Below are positions 37,230-47,217 of a DNA stretch of 64,000 bases, one piece after another (within the stretch, counting starts at the first letter, position 1; the number at the start of each line of letters is the position of its first letter). The stretch comes from Haematobia irritans. Its lineage: Eukaryota; Arthropoda; Insecta; Diptera; Muscidae. Both the position numbers and the translations under genes were made by a program. Location: NCBI RefSeq assembly GCF_050003625.1, contig NC_134397.1:195445063-195509062 (forward strand), written 5' to 3'. The notes under the pieces were generated by a model, which did not search any database, had not been told where the DNA came from, and worked only from the letters and a program-made list of their open reading frames with translations.

Positions 37230-37915
37230 CATTATACCCTGCGCCACAATGTGGAACAGGGCATTATAAGTTAGTACATATGTTTGCAATACCCAGAAGG
37301 AGACGAGATAGACACATGGTGTATTTGGCAATAGTGCTCAAGGTCGGCCTCTGAGTCGATCTAGCCATGTCCGTCCGTCTCTCTGTGAACACATTTTTGT
37401 GATCAAAGTTTTAGCCCAATCGACTTCGAATTTGGCACAAGTATGTTAGGTTAGGTTAGGTTAAAGTGGCAGCCCGATTAAGATTCAGGCTCACTTAGAC
37501 TATTCTGTCCATTGTGATGCCACAGTAACTAAAAGTACCTATTACATATGGGTTTTTGTTTTAACCGCTGCACCTTCTCGATTATTTTCTTCTGTTGAAC
37601 TAACCAGATTGTTCCAAAAACATCAGACTGTTTAAGTTAACGTTTTCCAGGTCCGCCAGTAATCTAAAGCTATATGCCCCTAAAATTTGCTTACGCTTTA
37701 CACAAAATGCAGGACACTCACACAAGAGGTGTTTAATTGATTCCTTTTCCTCCACATCATGACAGCTCATACAATAGTCATTATACTTCGTGCCAATAGA
37801 TTTTGCAAAATCGCCTATCAGGCAGTATGTTATTTGAGTCAGAATATAACCCTATTGATTTTGGAAGAAATCGGTTGAGATTTAGATATAGCTCCCATAT
37901 ATTTGTATTTTGGCC
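37230..37915 (-). repeat. Class I element tail, reverse orientation, split by a LINE
   Basis: ATTATACCCTGCGCCACAAT, GACGAGATAGACACATGGTG, GAGTCGATCTAGCCATGTCC and CCAATCGACTTCGAATTTGG are the class I tail read backwards. After the LINE (37449-37823) the element resumes at 37833 with TATAACCCTATTGATTTTGG and TAGATATAGCTCCCATATAT. Near 37910 it joins head sequence in the opposite orientation. Confidence 0.75.
37449..37823 (-). mobile_element. 5'-truncated non-LTR retrotransposon (LINE) 3' end with 9-bp target duplication
   Basis: On the minus strand the left-over frame reads LPDRRFCKIYWHEVYNDY, then a Cys/His cluster CMSC...EEKESIKHLLCECPAF, then NSLMFLEQSGWFNRR. This is typical of the C-terminus of ORF2 in Jockey/I/R1-type LINEs. 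The 3' end (GTCTAAGTGAGCCTGAATC, GGGCTGCCAC and a CTAACCTAACC tail) is the same as that of the SINE. AGTATGTTA flanks both sides (37440-37448 and 37824-37832). The insertion splits a class I element. Confidence 0.8.
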
Positions 37916-38094
37916 ATTTTTGCCCATTTTCGATACTATATCAAATCCGTCAAATGTGTTGGGTGCTATATATAAAGGTTTTTGTTCCAAATACATACAT
38001 TTAAATCTGATTCCATCTGAACAAACTTTATAATCTATAGACTTAAAATTTAAGTCGGCTAGCGCCCTGGGATGGTACACTAAGTTAGTAATAA
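37916..38094 (+). repeat. Class I head fragment
   Basis: TTTCGATACTATATCAAATC, AATGTGTTGGGTGCTATATA and GCCCTGGGATGGTACAC match the head at 53037-53195 in the + orientation. It sits directly beside a reversed tail, so the junction near 37910 is an inversion breakpoint. Confidence 0.7.
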
Positions 38095-39335
38095 AACAAG
38101 TAAGGAAAGTCTAAAGTCGGGCGGGGCCGACTATATTATACCCTGCACCACTTTGTAGATCCACATTTTCGATACCATATCCAATCCATCAAATGTGTTC
38201 TAAAATATTTATAGACTTTAAATTTAAGTCGGCTAATGCCTTGGGGTGGAACACAATGTTAGGAAAAAAATATGGGAAACATTTAAATCTGAACCAATTT
38301 TGGGGCAAAAGTGTATTTATGATTTATCGTCGATAGATATGTATTAGAAATAAAGGAAGATTTGAATCACTTTTACAAGATTTCGACTTAGCAGTGGGTA
38401 TTCTGGCCATTTTTGCTCAAATCGGAAAAACATATATATGGAAGCTATATCGAAATCTGAATCGATTTGAACCTGCATACTAAGTATTTTAATTCTACTC
38501 CCCTTGCAAAATTTCACGTAAACCGGACTGCAACTTTGACCTCTGTGGTCATAGGACGGAAAATCGGGCGAAAGAGCTATGGGAGCTATAGTTAATCTGA
38601 ACCGATTTCAATCAAATTTTGCATACTTTACTATACGACTAAGCGTGATGTTTCAAGAAAAATTTCAAGAAAATCAGGGTAAAACTTTGGCTTCTGTGTC
38701 CATAAAAGTGCATATCGGGCGAAAGATATATATGGGAGCTATATCTAAATCTGAACCGATTTCAATAAAATTTAGCACACTTAACTATACTACTAATTGT
38801 ACTCCTAGTGCAAAATTTCAATCAAATTGAGCTAAAACTCTAGCTTCTGGGGCCATATAAGCCCACATCGGGCGAAAGATATATATGGGAACTATATCTA
38901 AATCTGAACCGATAAACTATACGACTTGACTATACGACTAAGCGTGATGTTTGTGAAAAAATTCAAGAAAATCAGGGTAAAACTTTGGCTTCTGGGTCCA
39001 TATAAGTGCATATCGGGCGAAAGATATATATGGAAGCTATATCTAAATCTGTACCGATCTCTTCCAAAATCAATAGGGTTCTATTCTGTCCCAAAGCAGG
39101 AACTTGTGCCAAATTTGAAAGCGAATGGACTTAAACTGCGATCTAGACTTTGATCACAAAAATGTGTTCACAGACAGACGGACTGACGGACAGACGGACA
39201 TGGCTAGATTGACTCAGGGACCCACCCTGAGCATTATTGCCAAAGACACCATGTGTCTATCTCGTCTCCTTCTGGGTGTTGCAAACATATGCACTAACTT
39301 GTAATACCCTGTTCCACAGTGTGGCGCAGGGTATA
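38095..39335 (+). repeat. Class I 153-bp-unit element, near complete
   Basis: The head starts AACAAGTAAGGAAAGTCTAA and includes TTATACCCTGCACCAC. About five units follow; the GCTATAT landmark falls at 38444, 38585, 38738, 38891 and 39036, so two of the intervals are exactly 153 bp. The tail has GACAGACGGACATGGCTAG, CACCATGTGTCTATCTCG and GTGTGGCGCAGGGTATAT. The head and tail blocks ATACCCTGCACCAC and GTGTGGCGCAGGGTAT are complementary with small mismatches. Confidence 0.9.
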
Positions 39336-40891
39336 TCAAGAGAACGAAACTGTGAAGCCAAACTCCGTCAATAGGTGGCAGTCATGTGGAAAACTTCTCT
39401 AATATCATGCAGTTTTTGTCGACACTTCTCTCAAATATCATACAGTTTGCGTCGACGTCACCCAGTTCAGTTCTCTGCCGACTTTAAGAAACGTAAAGAA
39501 AATATGATTTAAAACCTACAAATATTCTTTTTTATAAATGTTTTCATTCCATTCAATTTTTTGGCAAACAATTTGAAATTATAACTGCCGATGCCTTTAT
39601 AAACAATTTATCAAAACAGCGCTTCGACCGCAACGTCGGTAATACCAAAGCTGCAGGCATTGTGTGTAGGAATGCCAAACGTGCTCTTTTGAATAGCACA
39701 TGCGCTCTTTTTTACAAAATGTGCTCTTAAAATAAGATAGACCAAAAGAGCACGCAAAAGTGCTCTATTTTTAGTTAAGTACTCTTTTTGTGCTCTTTGT
39801 ATGCATCGCAACAAATAATACTCTAACGCGATTCAATAAATGGTAAAAGTAAACTGAACATACGTAAATGTCACACTACGAGATTTTCCTACGCCGTTAT
39901 TTTCTAATTAAATAGTGTCTAAGAAGAGCACGCCGATGTTGCTTCTTCACTTTGTACACTGTTCCAAATGTAAACAAACTTCTTTCATTAACATTTTTTC
40001 ACAAAAACACCAAACAAATGACTTACAAAGTATTATAAGAAAATTAGCTTGAGTTGAAAGTGGTTTATTTTATGTATATATTATGAACTTTTTTATGTTT
40101 AAATGAATTATTATGGAATTAAATGATTTTATTTTTGCCTCTTCAAAATTTGGCATCCCTAATTGTGCGACATCTATACGGTTGACATTTGTTGTTTTTG
40201 TAGAAGAGAAATTTTCGCCCTCTTGTGTTTTTATTCTCTCTGGGACAGAAAGAAACAGAGTTGCCACTTATAATATTTTTTCTTTAGCCTATTACATTTT
40301 CTTTTAATCTATTACATCTTAACGGATATTGGAAACTTAATCAGAGATAAAGAAATTAAAAAAAAAAAATATGAGAATACAATTCAATCTATTTTAATTC
40401 AATTCAATTAATTCATTTAAATAAGTAATATGACGTCGGGGGAAAAATACATTAAACAATGTTCGTTAACATTTTTTCTGTGTATATCTATTTAATGCCA
40501 CGATGATGAATTTAAACAATTTTCCATCCATCTAATGATACTAATCCATGGTGGGCGTCTCGTATAGTTTCATTTATATACTAGGGATACCAAAGTGAAA
40601 ATTTAATTTTCGAATTTTTGTGAAAAAGTAGAAAGAATTTGTTTTCTTCAAAATTGACTACAATTGGCGTCATTTTAAAAGTCGAAATGCTAACAGTCGA
40701 CTTTTCAATAATCGCAAAGGTTGTAAACTCGAATAATCGCATTTTCAAAATTTTAAAAAAGTTGAAAAGTTAATTTTTTAATTTTCATTGCATAGCCCAT
40801 TATAAATGTGGGAATACTTCTCAAATTTAATAATATTTACCCTAAACCATATAGGATTAATTGCAATTTATTTTTTTTTTTCTATTTCCAG
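39336..40891. other. Sequence left of the first recognised kinase exon
   Basis: Probably the end of a long intron. It contains a cluster of GCTCTTTT/AAAAGAGC boxes (39678-39800), AATTCAATTCAATTAATTC runs and a polypyrimidine tract leading to the acceptor at 40890-40891. I looked here and further left for the exon coding the first half of C1-1 and did not find it. Confidence 0.5.
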
Positions 40892-40971
40892 TATGTAATT
40901 TTATAATACACGAACGATGTGTCACAAATGTTGTAACTCCTTGTTCCGGTATAGCACCATGTATTATTAAG
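40892..40971 (+). CDS. DGKQ: Diacylglycerol kinase theta, exon coding the end of C1 domain 1
   Basis: DGK-theta phosphorylates diacylglycerol to phosphatidic acid at membranes, ending diacylglycerol signals. This 80-bp exon lies between a TTTCCAG acceptor and GTAAGT donor and enters in phase 1 (two bases of a Val codon). It reads CNFIIHERCVTNVVTPC..., the last ligands of a C1 zinc finger (C-x4-H-x2-C-x7-C). The preceding exon must supply the H and first three Cys. Three C1 domains followed by an RA domain occur only in the theta type among DGKs, which fixes the identity together with the exons below. The intron to the next exon is 67 bp. Confidence 0.9.
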
Positions 40972-41038
40972 GTAAGTGGAATAAGACAAACAAAATACAT
41001 TATCTCTTTAATGTATATTCAAATAAATTTCATTTTAG

Positions 41039-41141
41039 AATCCGGTGGCGCATTGTTGGTCGGAACCTACACAACACAAAAAGAAATTTTGTACAGTATG
41101 TCGCAAACGTTTAGATGAAACACCATCTGTACATTGCATAG
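41039..41141 (+). CDS. DGKQ: DGK-theta, exon coding the first half of C1 domain 2
   Basis: The exon is bounded by TTTTAG and GTAAGA. It reads NPVAHCWSEPTQHKKKFCTV, CRKRLDETPSVHCI and contains His, then Cys after 12 residues, C-x2-C, and the next Cys. The frame follows directly from the previous exon (phase 0 in, phase 1 out). The 73-bp intron to the right splits the second C-x2-C pair of the finger. Confidence 0.92.
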
Positions 41142-41214
41142 GTAAGAAATTATATGCTTTTTGGTATTGTTTGGTTTAGTGTAACCTGTGTCTAACTCTT
41201 TTCTTCTCTGATAG

Positions 41215-41321
41215 TTTGTGAATATTATGCGCATCTCGAGTGCCAAGATTTCGCTGTACCAGATTGTACAGAAAATGCCACCTATGTACCCGGCAAGGAG
41301 TTATTAAATGTTAAACATCAA
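41215..41321 (+). CDS. DGKQ: DGK-theta, exon coding the second half of C1 domain 2
   Basis: Acceptor CTGATAG, donor GTAAGT. It reads VCEYYAHLECQDFAVPDC, completing C-x2-C-x4-H-x2-C-x7-C of the second finger. The linker TENATYVPGKELLNVKHQ follows, and the exon leaves in phase 0. All eight zinc ligands of C1-2 are intact across the two exons. A 4.2-kb intron full of transposons follows. Confidence 0.93.
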
Positions 41322-41999
41322 GTAAGTATTACTCTGAAATATTAACTCATATAAAATTGTATGGTCCCTACGGGAAATTGGTGCAAATTGCCACTAACGG
41401 ACCTATCACAGAACTGGTACCGGTGTTCCAGTTAGTTGCAATTTTTAAATAGTTGTAATTTATTGATTTCCGTACTCGCTTGATATTAAAATCTTATTGG
41501 ATCTACACATTTAGTGACATAAAATGATCAATGTAACCTATTGTTCGACATATTTCAAAGGTTTTTTATTTCGGATGCGATTCGGTTGTCCAAAAATGAA
41601 ACAGATTTCTAAGAGTTTGTCCGGGACAGGTTCCTGAGGACCTGTCTATGGAATGCTCCTGCTAAATTGTACCATGGCGTGTCCTTTGGAATGAGTCCAA
41701 GACGTGTCCTAGAGTGTAAATTTACCCCGTCAATGACAAACCCATGTTAAAGTGACTGGTCCCTTCCATACGTTTTGACCAGAACTGGGACTGGTCCATA
41801 CACACTAGGGACTAGTCCTGTACCGATCCTGTGGTTGATCCATTTCCCGTAGGGGTATAACAAGGTCTGCTATTTATTTTTTTTTTTTTCAAAAATGCAT
41901 CAATTATCCATCAATAGCTACCTTATTATACCTTATTATCAAAGTAATCCCCATCAGATATAGTACTCTTATATCGGTGTTTTTATTTTTATTTTTTAA
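41322..41999. other. Start of intron 3, nothing recognised
   Basis: GT donor at 41322. AT-rich with a poly-T run at 41878-41892. GGGACAGGTTCCTGAGGACC and GGTCCATACACACTAGGGAC at 41625-41830 are locally GC-richer, but I could not assign them. Confidence 0.5.
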
Positions 42000-42240
42000 T
42001 TCCCCAAAACACTTATGAAGCGAGTTTTTTGGTGTACCCAACAGTTATGATTTTTTGAGGTAATCTGGATCGGCCGAACTGTGTGCCAATATCATCAGCA
42101 ACCTCTCTGAGAGTCATTGTCGAATTATTCAAAATTGGTTTTTCATTGGTTGCTGACGTGCTCGGGCGACCGGGACAATTATAGTCATTGACATTTTCTT
42201 GACCTTCCTTCAGCCGGTTATACCTCTAGAGAACTTGTGT
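42000..42240 (-). pseudogene. Mariner transposase N-terminal remnant
   Basis: The minus strand reads RYNRLKEGQENVNDYNCPGR, PSTSATNEKP, then TMTLREVADDIGTQFG. This is the linker and second helix-turn-helix of a mariner transposase: family pattern W-x-K-R-F-K-x-G-R, then D-x-x-R-x-G-R-P-S-T, then x-I-R-E-V-A-x-D. Stops on both sides and no catalytic part. It lies in intron 3 of the kinase gene, antisense to it. Confidence 0.6.
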
Positions 42241-42912
42241 TTTGTCTCCGTAAGGACCCACTAAACCTTTCGGAATAACATAATAACACAATTGTTTACC
42301 TCTTTCGAGTTTAATATTAATCAATTCGGTTTTATTGATGAAAACTATTTTACAATCTACTTGTGTGATATTTGACAATCTCTCTAATATGATTGGAGTC
42401 TTATGGGAGCCGGCGTAGAAATGGTAACTGGTGTATTCGTGAGATGACTGGTGTATAATTGTAAAAAAAAAAAAAAAAATCGATTCGTAGATAAACGTAA
42501 GTCCTTCGATTCTTTGGTTGCTTGATGATCGGGATTTGATGAGAGATTCGGTTCTTGAATGAGTGCGTCGCTTTCTTGATGGTCGGTGGTCGTTGATTAT
42601 TCGGCTTGTTGATGAGCGGAGATATATGAGGACGTTGGCTCGTAGAGCTTCGGTACTCGTAATTGATGAGGTATTCGGTTCGTAGACAATCGGTAGTGGT
42701 TCGTCTATGCTGCGTAGCTGATGATTCGTTGACAATCGGAGGCTATTGAATTCGTTGGGACGTTGACGTTTGGTCGTTGCTGAGTAGTTCGGCTCGTTGG
42801 CGATTGGGAAGTTCGGCATTCGTCGATTTGTAGTTGATCGGGAACTTGCTTGTTTGTCGATTTGTAACTAATCGGGAACTGCTGATGAGATTTTCGGCTT
42901 TCAGACAGTTGC
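42241..42912 (-). other. Unidentified intronic sequence with a long minus-strand open frame
   Basis: A 197-codon frame (42226-42819) is open but low-complexity (Ser, Asn, Arg, Thr), with repeats of TCGGTTCGTAGA/GATGATTCGTTG type driving its composition. I recognise no domain. It may be part of the retroelement or satellite that continues as the GC-richer minisatellite at 44648. Probably not a gene. Confidence 0.3.
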
Positions 42913-42914
42913 TA

Positions 42915-43429
42915 CACTGAAAAAACAGTGAACCCACCAGGAAGAAAACTTTCGGTTAATTTTAGAAAATTTTGAATATTTGTAGAAAATTTTAACTAAA
43001 CAGTATTACAAACGTTGGCATCACGCAGATGTCATAAAAATAAGTAAATATTTTTCGACAAATTCAAGAAAATTTATTAGACATAACTAAGTTTTTTCAC
43101 TTGTTAAAGAAAATTTAGTAGTTTGAAGGAAAAACTTGGAGTTCAAAATTGCAAGAATGTCTTTAGTGACATACGAAGTTCATGATGGACACATTTTTGG
43201 TAAAATTTACAAATTTAAAGAAATTCTGAACTATTTTGTGGAAGACACGAATTTAGTTAATCTTTATGCTTCATTTGAGTATATTTTTTCCTCGGGTTTA
43301 GTTAATTTAACTAACGTACACAAAAAATTATTAAAGTAAAGAAAACTTTCTCCAAACATAATAATTCTATGAACTAAAATAAAGTTAAATTGGCTTTAGT
43401 GAAATATAGAGTTCACTTTTTTTTGAGTG
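42915..43429. mobile_element. MITE with ~20-bp terminal inverted repeats at TA
   Basis: Left end CACTGAAAAAACAGTGAAC; the right end reversed is CACTCAAAAAAAAGTGAAC. TA is present on each side (42913-42914, 43430-43431). The interior is AT-rich with no transposase. A different family from 6643 and 16439. Confidence 0.85.
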
Positions 43430-43570
43430 TAGTGTTGCTGCAGTTGATTGTTGTAGAGACGGTGTGGCAGTGGTGTGACAATCGGGAGCAGCTTCGGGAC
43501 GGTAATCAGTAAAGGTCGGTTTAGTAATGTTGACGACTGTCATGCAAACTACTTCTACGGCTACTAGATA

Positions 43571-44638
43571 AAGGGTGATACGGTCAAAATTTGGTCAATA
43601 CAAACTTGACGTATTTCTTTCAATTTTGCATTTAAAAAACCTGAACACCCCTCATTTTGAAGGTGTGTGTGTAGAATGTTGCTCCTATTTTGATTTTGGA
43701 ATTCACTCTTCAGTTGTCAAAATGCCGTCCAAGCAAGAAGAGCAGCGTATCAAAATTTTGCTCGCGCATCGCGAAAATCCGAGCTACTCGCGCGCAAAGC
43801 TGGCAAAATCGCTAAAAGTTGCCAAATCAACCGTTACAAATGTAATTACAGTGTTTGGGGAACGTTTGTCGACAGCCAGGAAGTCTGGATCGGGGGGAAA
43901 TCGAAAACCGGAAGCCGCTGAGACGACAAAGAGAGTTGCCGGTAGTTTCAAGCGAAACCTTAACCTCTCTCTCCGAGATGCCGCAAATAAGCTGGGTGTA
44001 TCGTCTACAACCGTGCATCGAGCCAAAAAACGAGCCGGACTATCGACTTACAAGAAGGTAGTGACTCCAAATCGCGATGATAAACAAAATACGACGGCCA
44101 AAGCGCGATCCCGGAGGCTGTACACGACGATGCTGACGAAGTTTGATTGCGTGGTAATGGACGACGAAACCTACATCAAAGCCGACTACAAGCAGCTTCC
44201 GGGACAGTAGTTTTATACGGCAAAAGGAAGGGGAAAGGTAGCAGATATTTTCAAGCACATAAAACTGTCAAAGTTCGCAAAGAAATATCTGGTTTGGTAA
44301 GCCACCTGTACCTGTGGCTTGAAAAGCAGCATTTTCATAGCTTCCGGGACTGTCAACCAAGAAATTTACGTGAAAGAGTGTTTGAATAAACGTCTGCTGC
44401 CTTTCCTGAAGATACACGGTTGTTCCGTACTGTTTTGGCCGGATTTGGCATCTTGCCATTAGGTGTCAAGCGTGAGGCCCGGCAATTCGGATTTGAAAAG
44501 CGAAAGCCTAACTGAATATTTTTCCTGAATTTTATACTAATTGAACTTGAAAAAGAAATTTAATTTGATTTTTTAAATAAACGATTTCACCGATTTACAC
44601 GCGTTTTCCCTTGACCAAATTGTGACCGTATCACCCTT
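43571..44638 (+). mobile_element. Tc1-like transposon, copy 2, TA target duplication
   Basis: Same ends as 8811-9978 (AAGGGTGATACGG ... CCGTATCACCCTT), with TA at 43569-43570 and 44639-44640. The first two thirds are nearly identical to copy 1. It lacks about 200 bp near the 3' end of the transposase, while copy 1 lacks a different segment. Confidence 0.92.
43722..44511 (+). pseudogene. Tc1-like transposase, broken (copy 2)
   Basis: ATG at 43722 opens MPSKQEEQRIKILLAH and stays open for 163 codons, through both helix-turn-helix motifs and the first catalytic block VVMDDETYIKADYKQLPGQ. It ends at a TAG at 44208-44210 where copy 1 has GAG. Beyond the stop, frames for the middle continue (VSHLYLWLEKQHFHS is in a shifted frame). 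A deletion near 44459 joins the second catalytic block, LASC, to the C-terminal VKREARQFGFEK. Lacks the third catalytic residue. Confidence 0.85.
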
Positions 44639-44647
44639 TAATCTACG

Positions 44648-45006
44648 AGCGAAGAGTAGGCCCGAAGGTCTCTGTGGTGGAACAGTAGGCCCGAAGGTCT
44701 CTGTGGTGGAACAGTAGGCCCGAAAGTCCCTGTGGTGGAACAGTAGGCCCGAAGGTCTCTGTGGGGGAACAGTAGGCCCGAAGGTCTTTGTGGGGGAACA
44801 GTAGGCCCGAAGGTCTCTGTGGTGGAACAGTAGGCCCGAAGGTCTCTGTAGGGGAACAGTAGGCCCGAAGGTCTCTGTGGTGGAACAGTAGGGGAACAGT
44901 AGCCCCGAAGGTCTCTGTGGTGGAACAGTAGGCCCGAAGGTCTCTGTGGTGGAACAGTAGGCCCGAAGGTCTCTGTGGGGGAACAGTTGGCCCGAAGGTC
45001 TCTGTG
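44648..45006. repeat. 29-bp GC-rich minisatellite
   Basis: About 12 copies of a unit starting CAGTAGGCCCGAAGGTCTCT and ending GTGGTGGAA, with variants GTGGGGGAA and GTAGGGGAA. A 177-codon minus-strand frame across it arises because 29 bp shifts the frame each unit without stops. It begins a few bases right of the Tc1-like copy 2. Confidence 0.95.
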
Positions 45007-45512
45007 TAATATTTATTTCGCGTCTGGGAATAAATTCCGCAAAGAAAATATCACCGAACTTTGAGCGGAACGATGTGCAATGAGCCACTCTTAGCACGAT
45101 CTGCACCTAACTGTACACAGTAGATACAAGTGTTTGTCCGAAGTCTCAGTCAGTCGCCTATCCTAGTCTGCCTTTGGTTGGCAAAACGTCCACCATATAA
45201 GTAATGACTGCAATGAAGCGACTGAGACTTACCGCTCCTTGCATCAAGTATTTAAAATAATTTTTGTCACCAAAAATCATTCATATGCAGCAAAAGACAA
45301 GCACTAAGCTGTTCATAGTAATAAATAGTGGTGGTTTGGTATGAGTGTGTGTTGGTCGGTTGACTGTTTGATAATGTAGTTTGGATCGATAATGTACGGC
45401 AAAATAACTAAATTAATTTTGTCACGTTACAGAGCATAAAAAACATTATCCCAATATTTAGGCCAAATTCTACTATGTTTTTTATTTAATGTGAAATCTT
45501 ATTCCTTTGCAG
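45007..45512. other. End of intron 3
   Basis: AGTCTCAGTCAGTCGC at about 45143 and GCGACTGAGACTT at about 45216 form an interrupted inverted repeat. A polypyrimidine tract ends in TTTGCAG at 45511-45512. No gene here. Confidence 0.5.
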
Positions 45513-45597
45513 CATCATTGGCGAGAAGGCAATCTACCATCGAACTCAAAATGTGTTTATTGCAAAAAGACCTGTTGGTCATCCGAATGTCTAACAG
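45513..45597 (+). CDS. DGKQ: DGK-theta, exon coding the first half of C1 domain 3
   Basis: Acceptor CCTTTGCAG, donor GTGAGT. It reads HHWREGNLPSNSKCVYC, then KKTCWSSECLT. The first His is 12 residues before C-x2-C, as the C1 consensus requires. Phase 0 in, phase 1 out. A 64-bp intron separates it from the second half. Confidence 0.93.
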
Positions 45598-45661
45598 GTG
45601 AGTAATCAATACAATGGCAAACTCAAGAAAAAATCTCAAAATCTAAATATTTCCCTCATAG

Positions 45662-45865
45662 GCTATCGCTGCGAATGGTGTGGTCTATCCACACACGCTG
45701 GATGTCGCATGTACCTGCCAACCGAATGTACATTCGGTTGTTTACAACCGATCTATTTACCTCCGCATTGTGTTTCAATACCACGTACCGAGGTGCCAAT
45801 CAAAGAGATAATGGGTGTTCGAAAAACCGACTCCGAATCGAATTTAACTCGCGACTATTCATGCC
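45662..45865 (+). CDS. DGKQ: DGK-theta, exon coding the second half of C1 domain 3 and linker
   Basis: Acceptor CCCTCATAG, donor GTAAGT. It starts GYRCEWCGLSTHAGCRMY and ends the finger with LPTEC, giving C-x14-C-x2-C-x4-H-x2-C-x7-C across the two exons. The linker after it, TFGCLQPIYLPPHCVSIPRT, EVPIKEIMGVRKTDSESN, is the conserved extension that follows the third C1 of theta-type kinases. It leaves in phase 1 (TGC C|gt), which fits the next exon. Confidence 0.93.
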
Positions 45866-47209
45866 GTAAGTATGCTATTCTCGAAATATAAAAGCTCACA
45901 AAGCATAGCTTTACAAATGCTGAGTACGTGAAGAGATCATGAAAATAGTTTGAGTGTTTGTTTTTTTGGTTTAACCAAACTAGGACTATTTTCTATAGGG
46001 TTAAAGCTCAGCTTTTTTGCTCTCTCTTTGATCGATGTAAACTCAAAATGATGTTGTAATAATATGTGGTATAAAAAATTGGCATATTTTGTTCATTCTC
46101 ATTCAACCCATTCCATATCATATTCCTAAATGCAAACAAAAAATAAACGCATTAAATTTTTTGAAATAAAAAAAAATCATCACCCTACTCCTTACAATTG
46201 AGAATAATAAAGAGATTTCTCTATGTAAGAATAATAAGAGAGATTAAGAGATTACTCTTTGTAAGAATGTGCTGCTTTTACTGCATTCGATTCTCTGTCG
46301 TCTTTTATCATTGTGTATGTCTGTGTGTGTGTGCTGTGTGTCTTAGCATATTCAATGTTGTTTTTGTAATTCATTGCAATCCCCTTGACTCTTCCCCCCC
46401 AAAAAAAGGCCATCAATATTGTGAAGAAAATAATCAGAATTCATATCATTTCTCATTATTTCATATCATCGTCTGTCTGTATGTCCCATTGCATATTTCA
46501 ACATATTTTTATATTTTGCAAATAATTCCATTTAGAAAAAAATCCACAAACATTTTTTGGTATCGCCGTACATACACATCCCATAATCTACACCTATTAT
46601 TCACACACACTTTCACTCAATCTACTTTAAATTCCAAATTCAATATCTGTGAAATATTAAATAATCATCGAAAGCACAACATACAAAACATATAAAAAAA
46701 TATTTTATTTTATTTTTTGTTTTTGTTTTAATTAAAAATTTTCAAAGTTTGTATTTTGATTTTTTATTCGGTTTTTCAGCTTTTATGGAAATTTATTTTA
46801 TTATTATATCAAATTGGAAATGTGTGTTAATATTGAGAAATTTTTAATAGAAATTGATATTGGAAAGATAAAAAAATATTTATTTAGTTTTTTCGTAAAC
46901 TTCTATATACAATAGACAACATATATCACCAAAGTAGTTAAAGACTTCTTCCGAACTCTGGTCGACTATCTGATCATTATAATGGAAATATATTTTTTGT
47001 GTTTCTTTAATCTTCACTCATAAGTGGGTTTTTTCTTTGACTTTTTCATTCCTGGGAAATCGGGATTTTTTTTTAATTTCCTGGGATAAAGCTCAAAGAA
47101 AAACTTTTGTCGTAAATTAAAAATAGCCCTATGAGGACATCTAGTAATGAAGTTTGTTTGGAAATCCCACATCGGCAAAAAGTGAAACCAAAAGATTGTA
47201 CATATGAGC
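45866..47209. other. Intron 5, left part
   Basis: GT donor at 45866. AT-rich with GTGTGTGTGTGCTGTGTG at about 46321. The 165-codon frame at 46198-46695 is composed of Phe, Ile, His and Tyr codons from AT-rich DNA and has no domain. Confidence 0.5.
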
Positions 47210-47217
47210 TTAGGTTA

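Noticed and set aside
44573..45106. 177-codon minus-strand frame with PSGLLF/DLRAYCS repeats
   Set aside because: Produced by the 29-bp minisatellite and the neighbouring Tc1-like end; no start context, domain or splice signal.
46198..46695. 165-codon + frame in intron 5
   Set aside because: AT-driven composition, no domain, and it starts just after an exon donor inside an intron.
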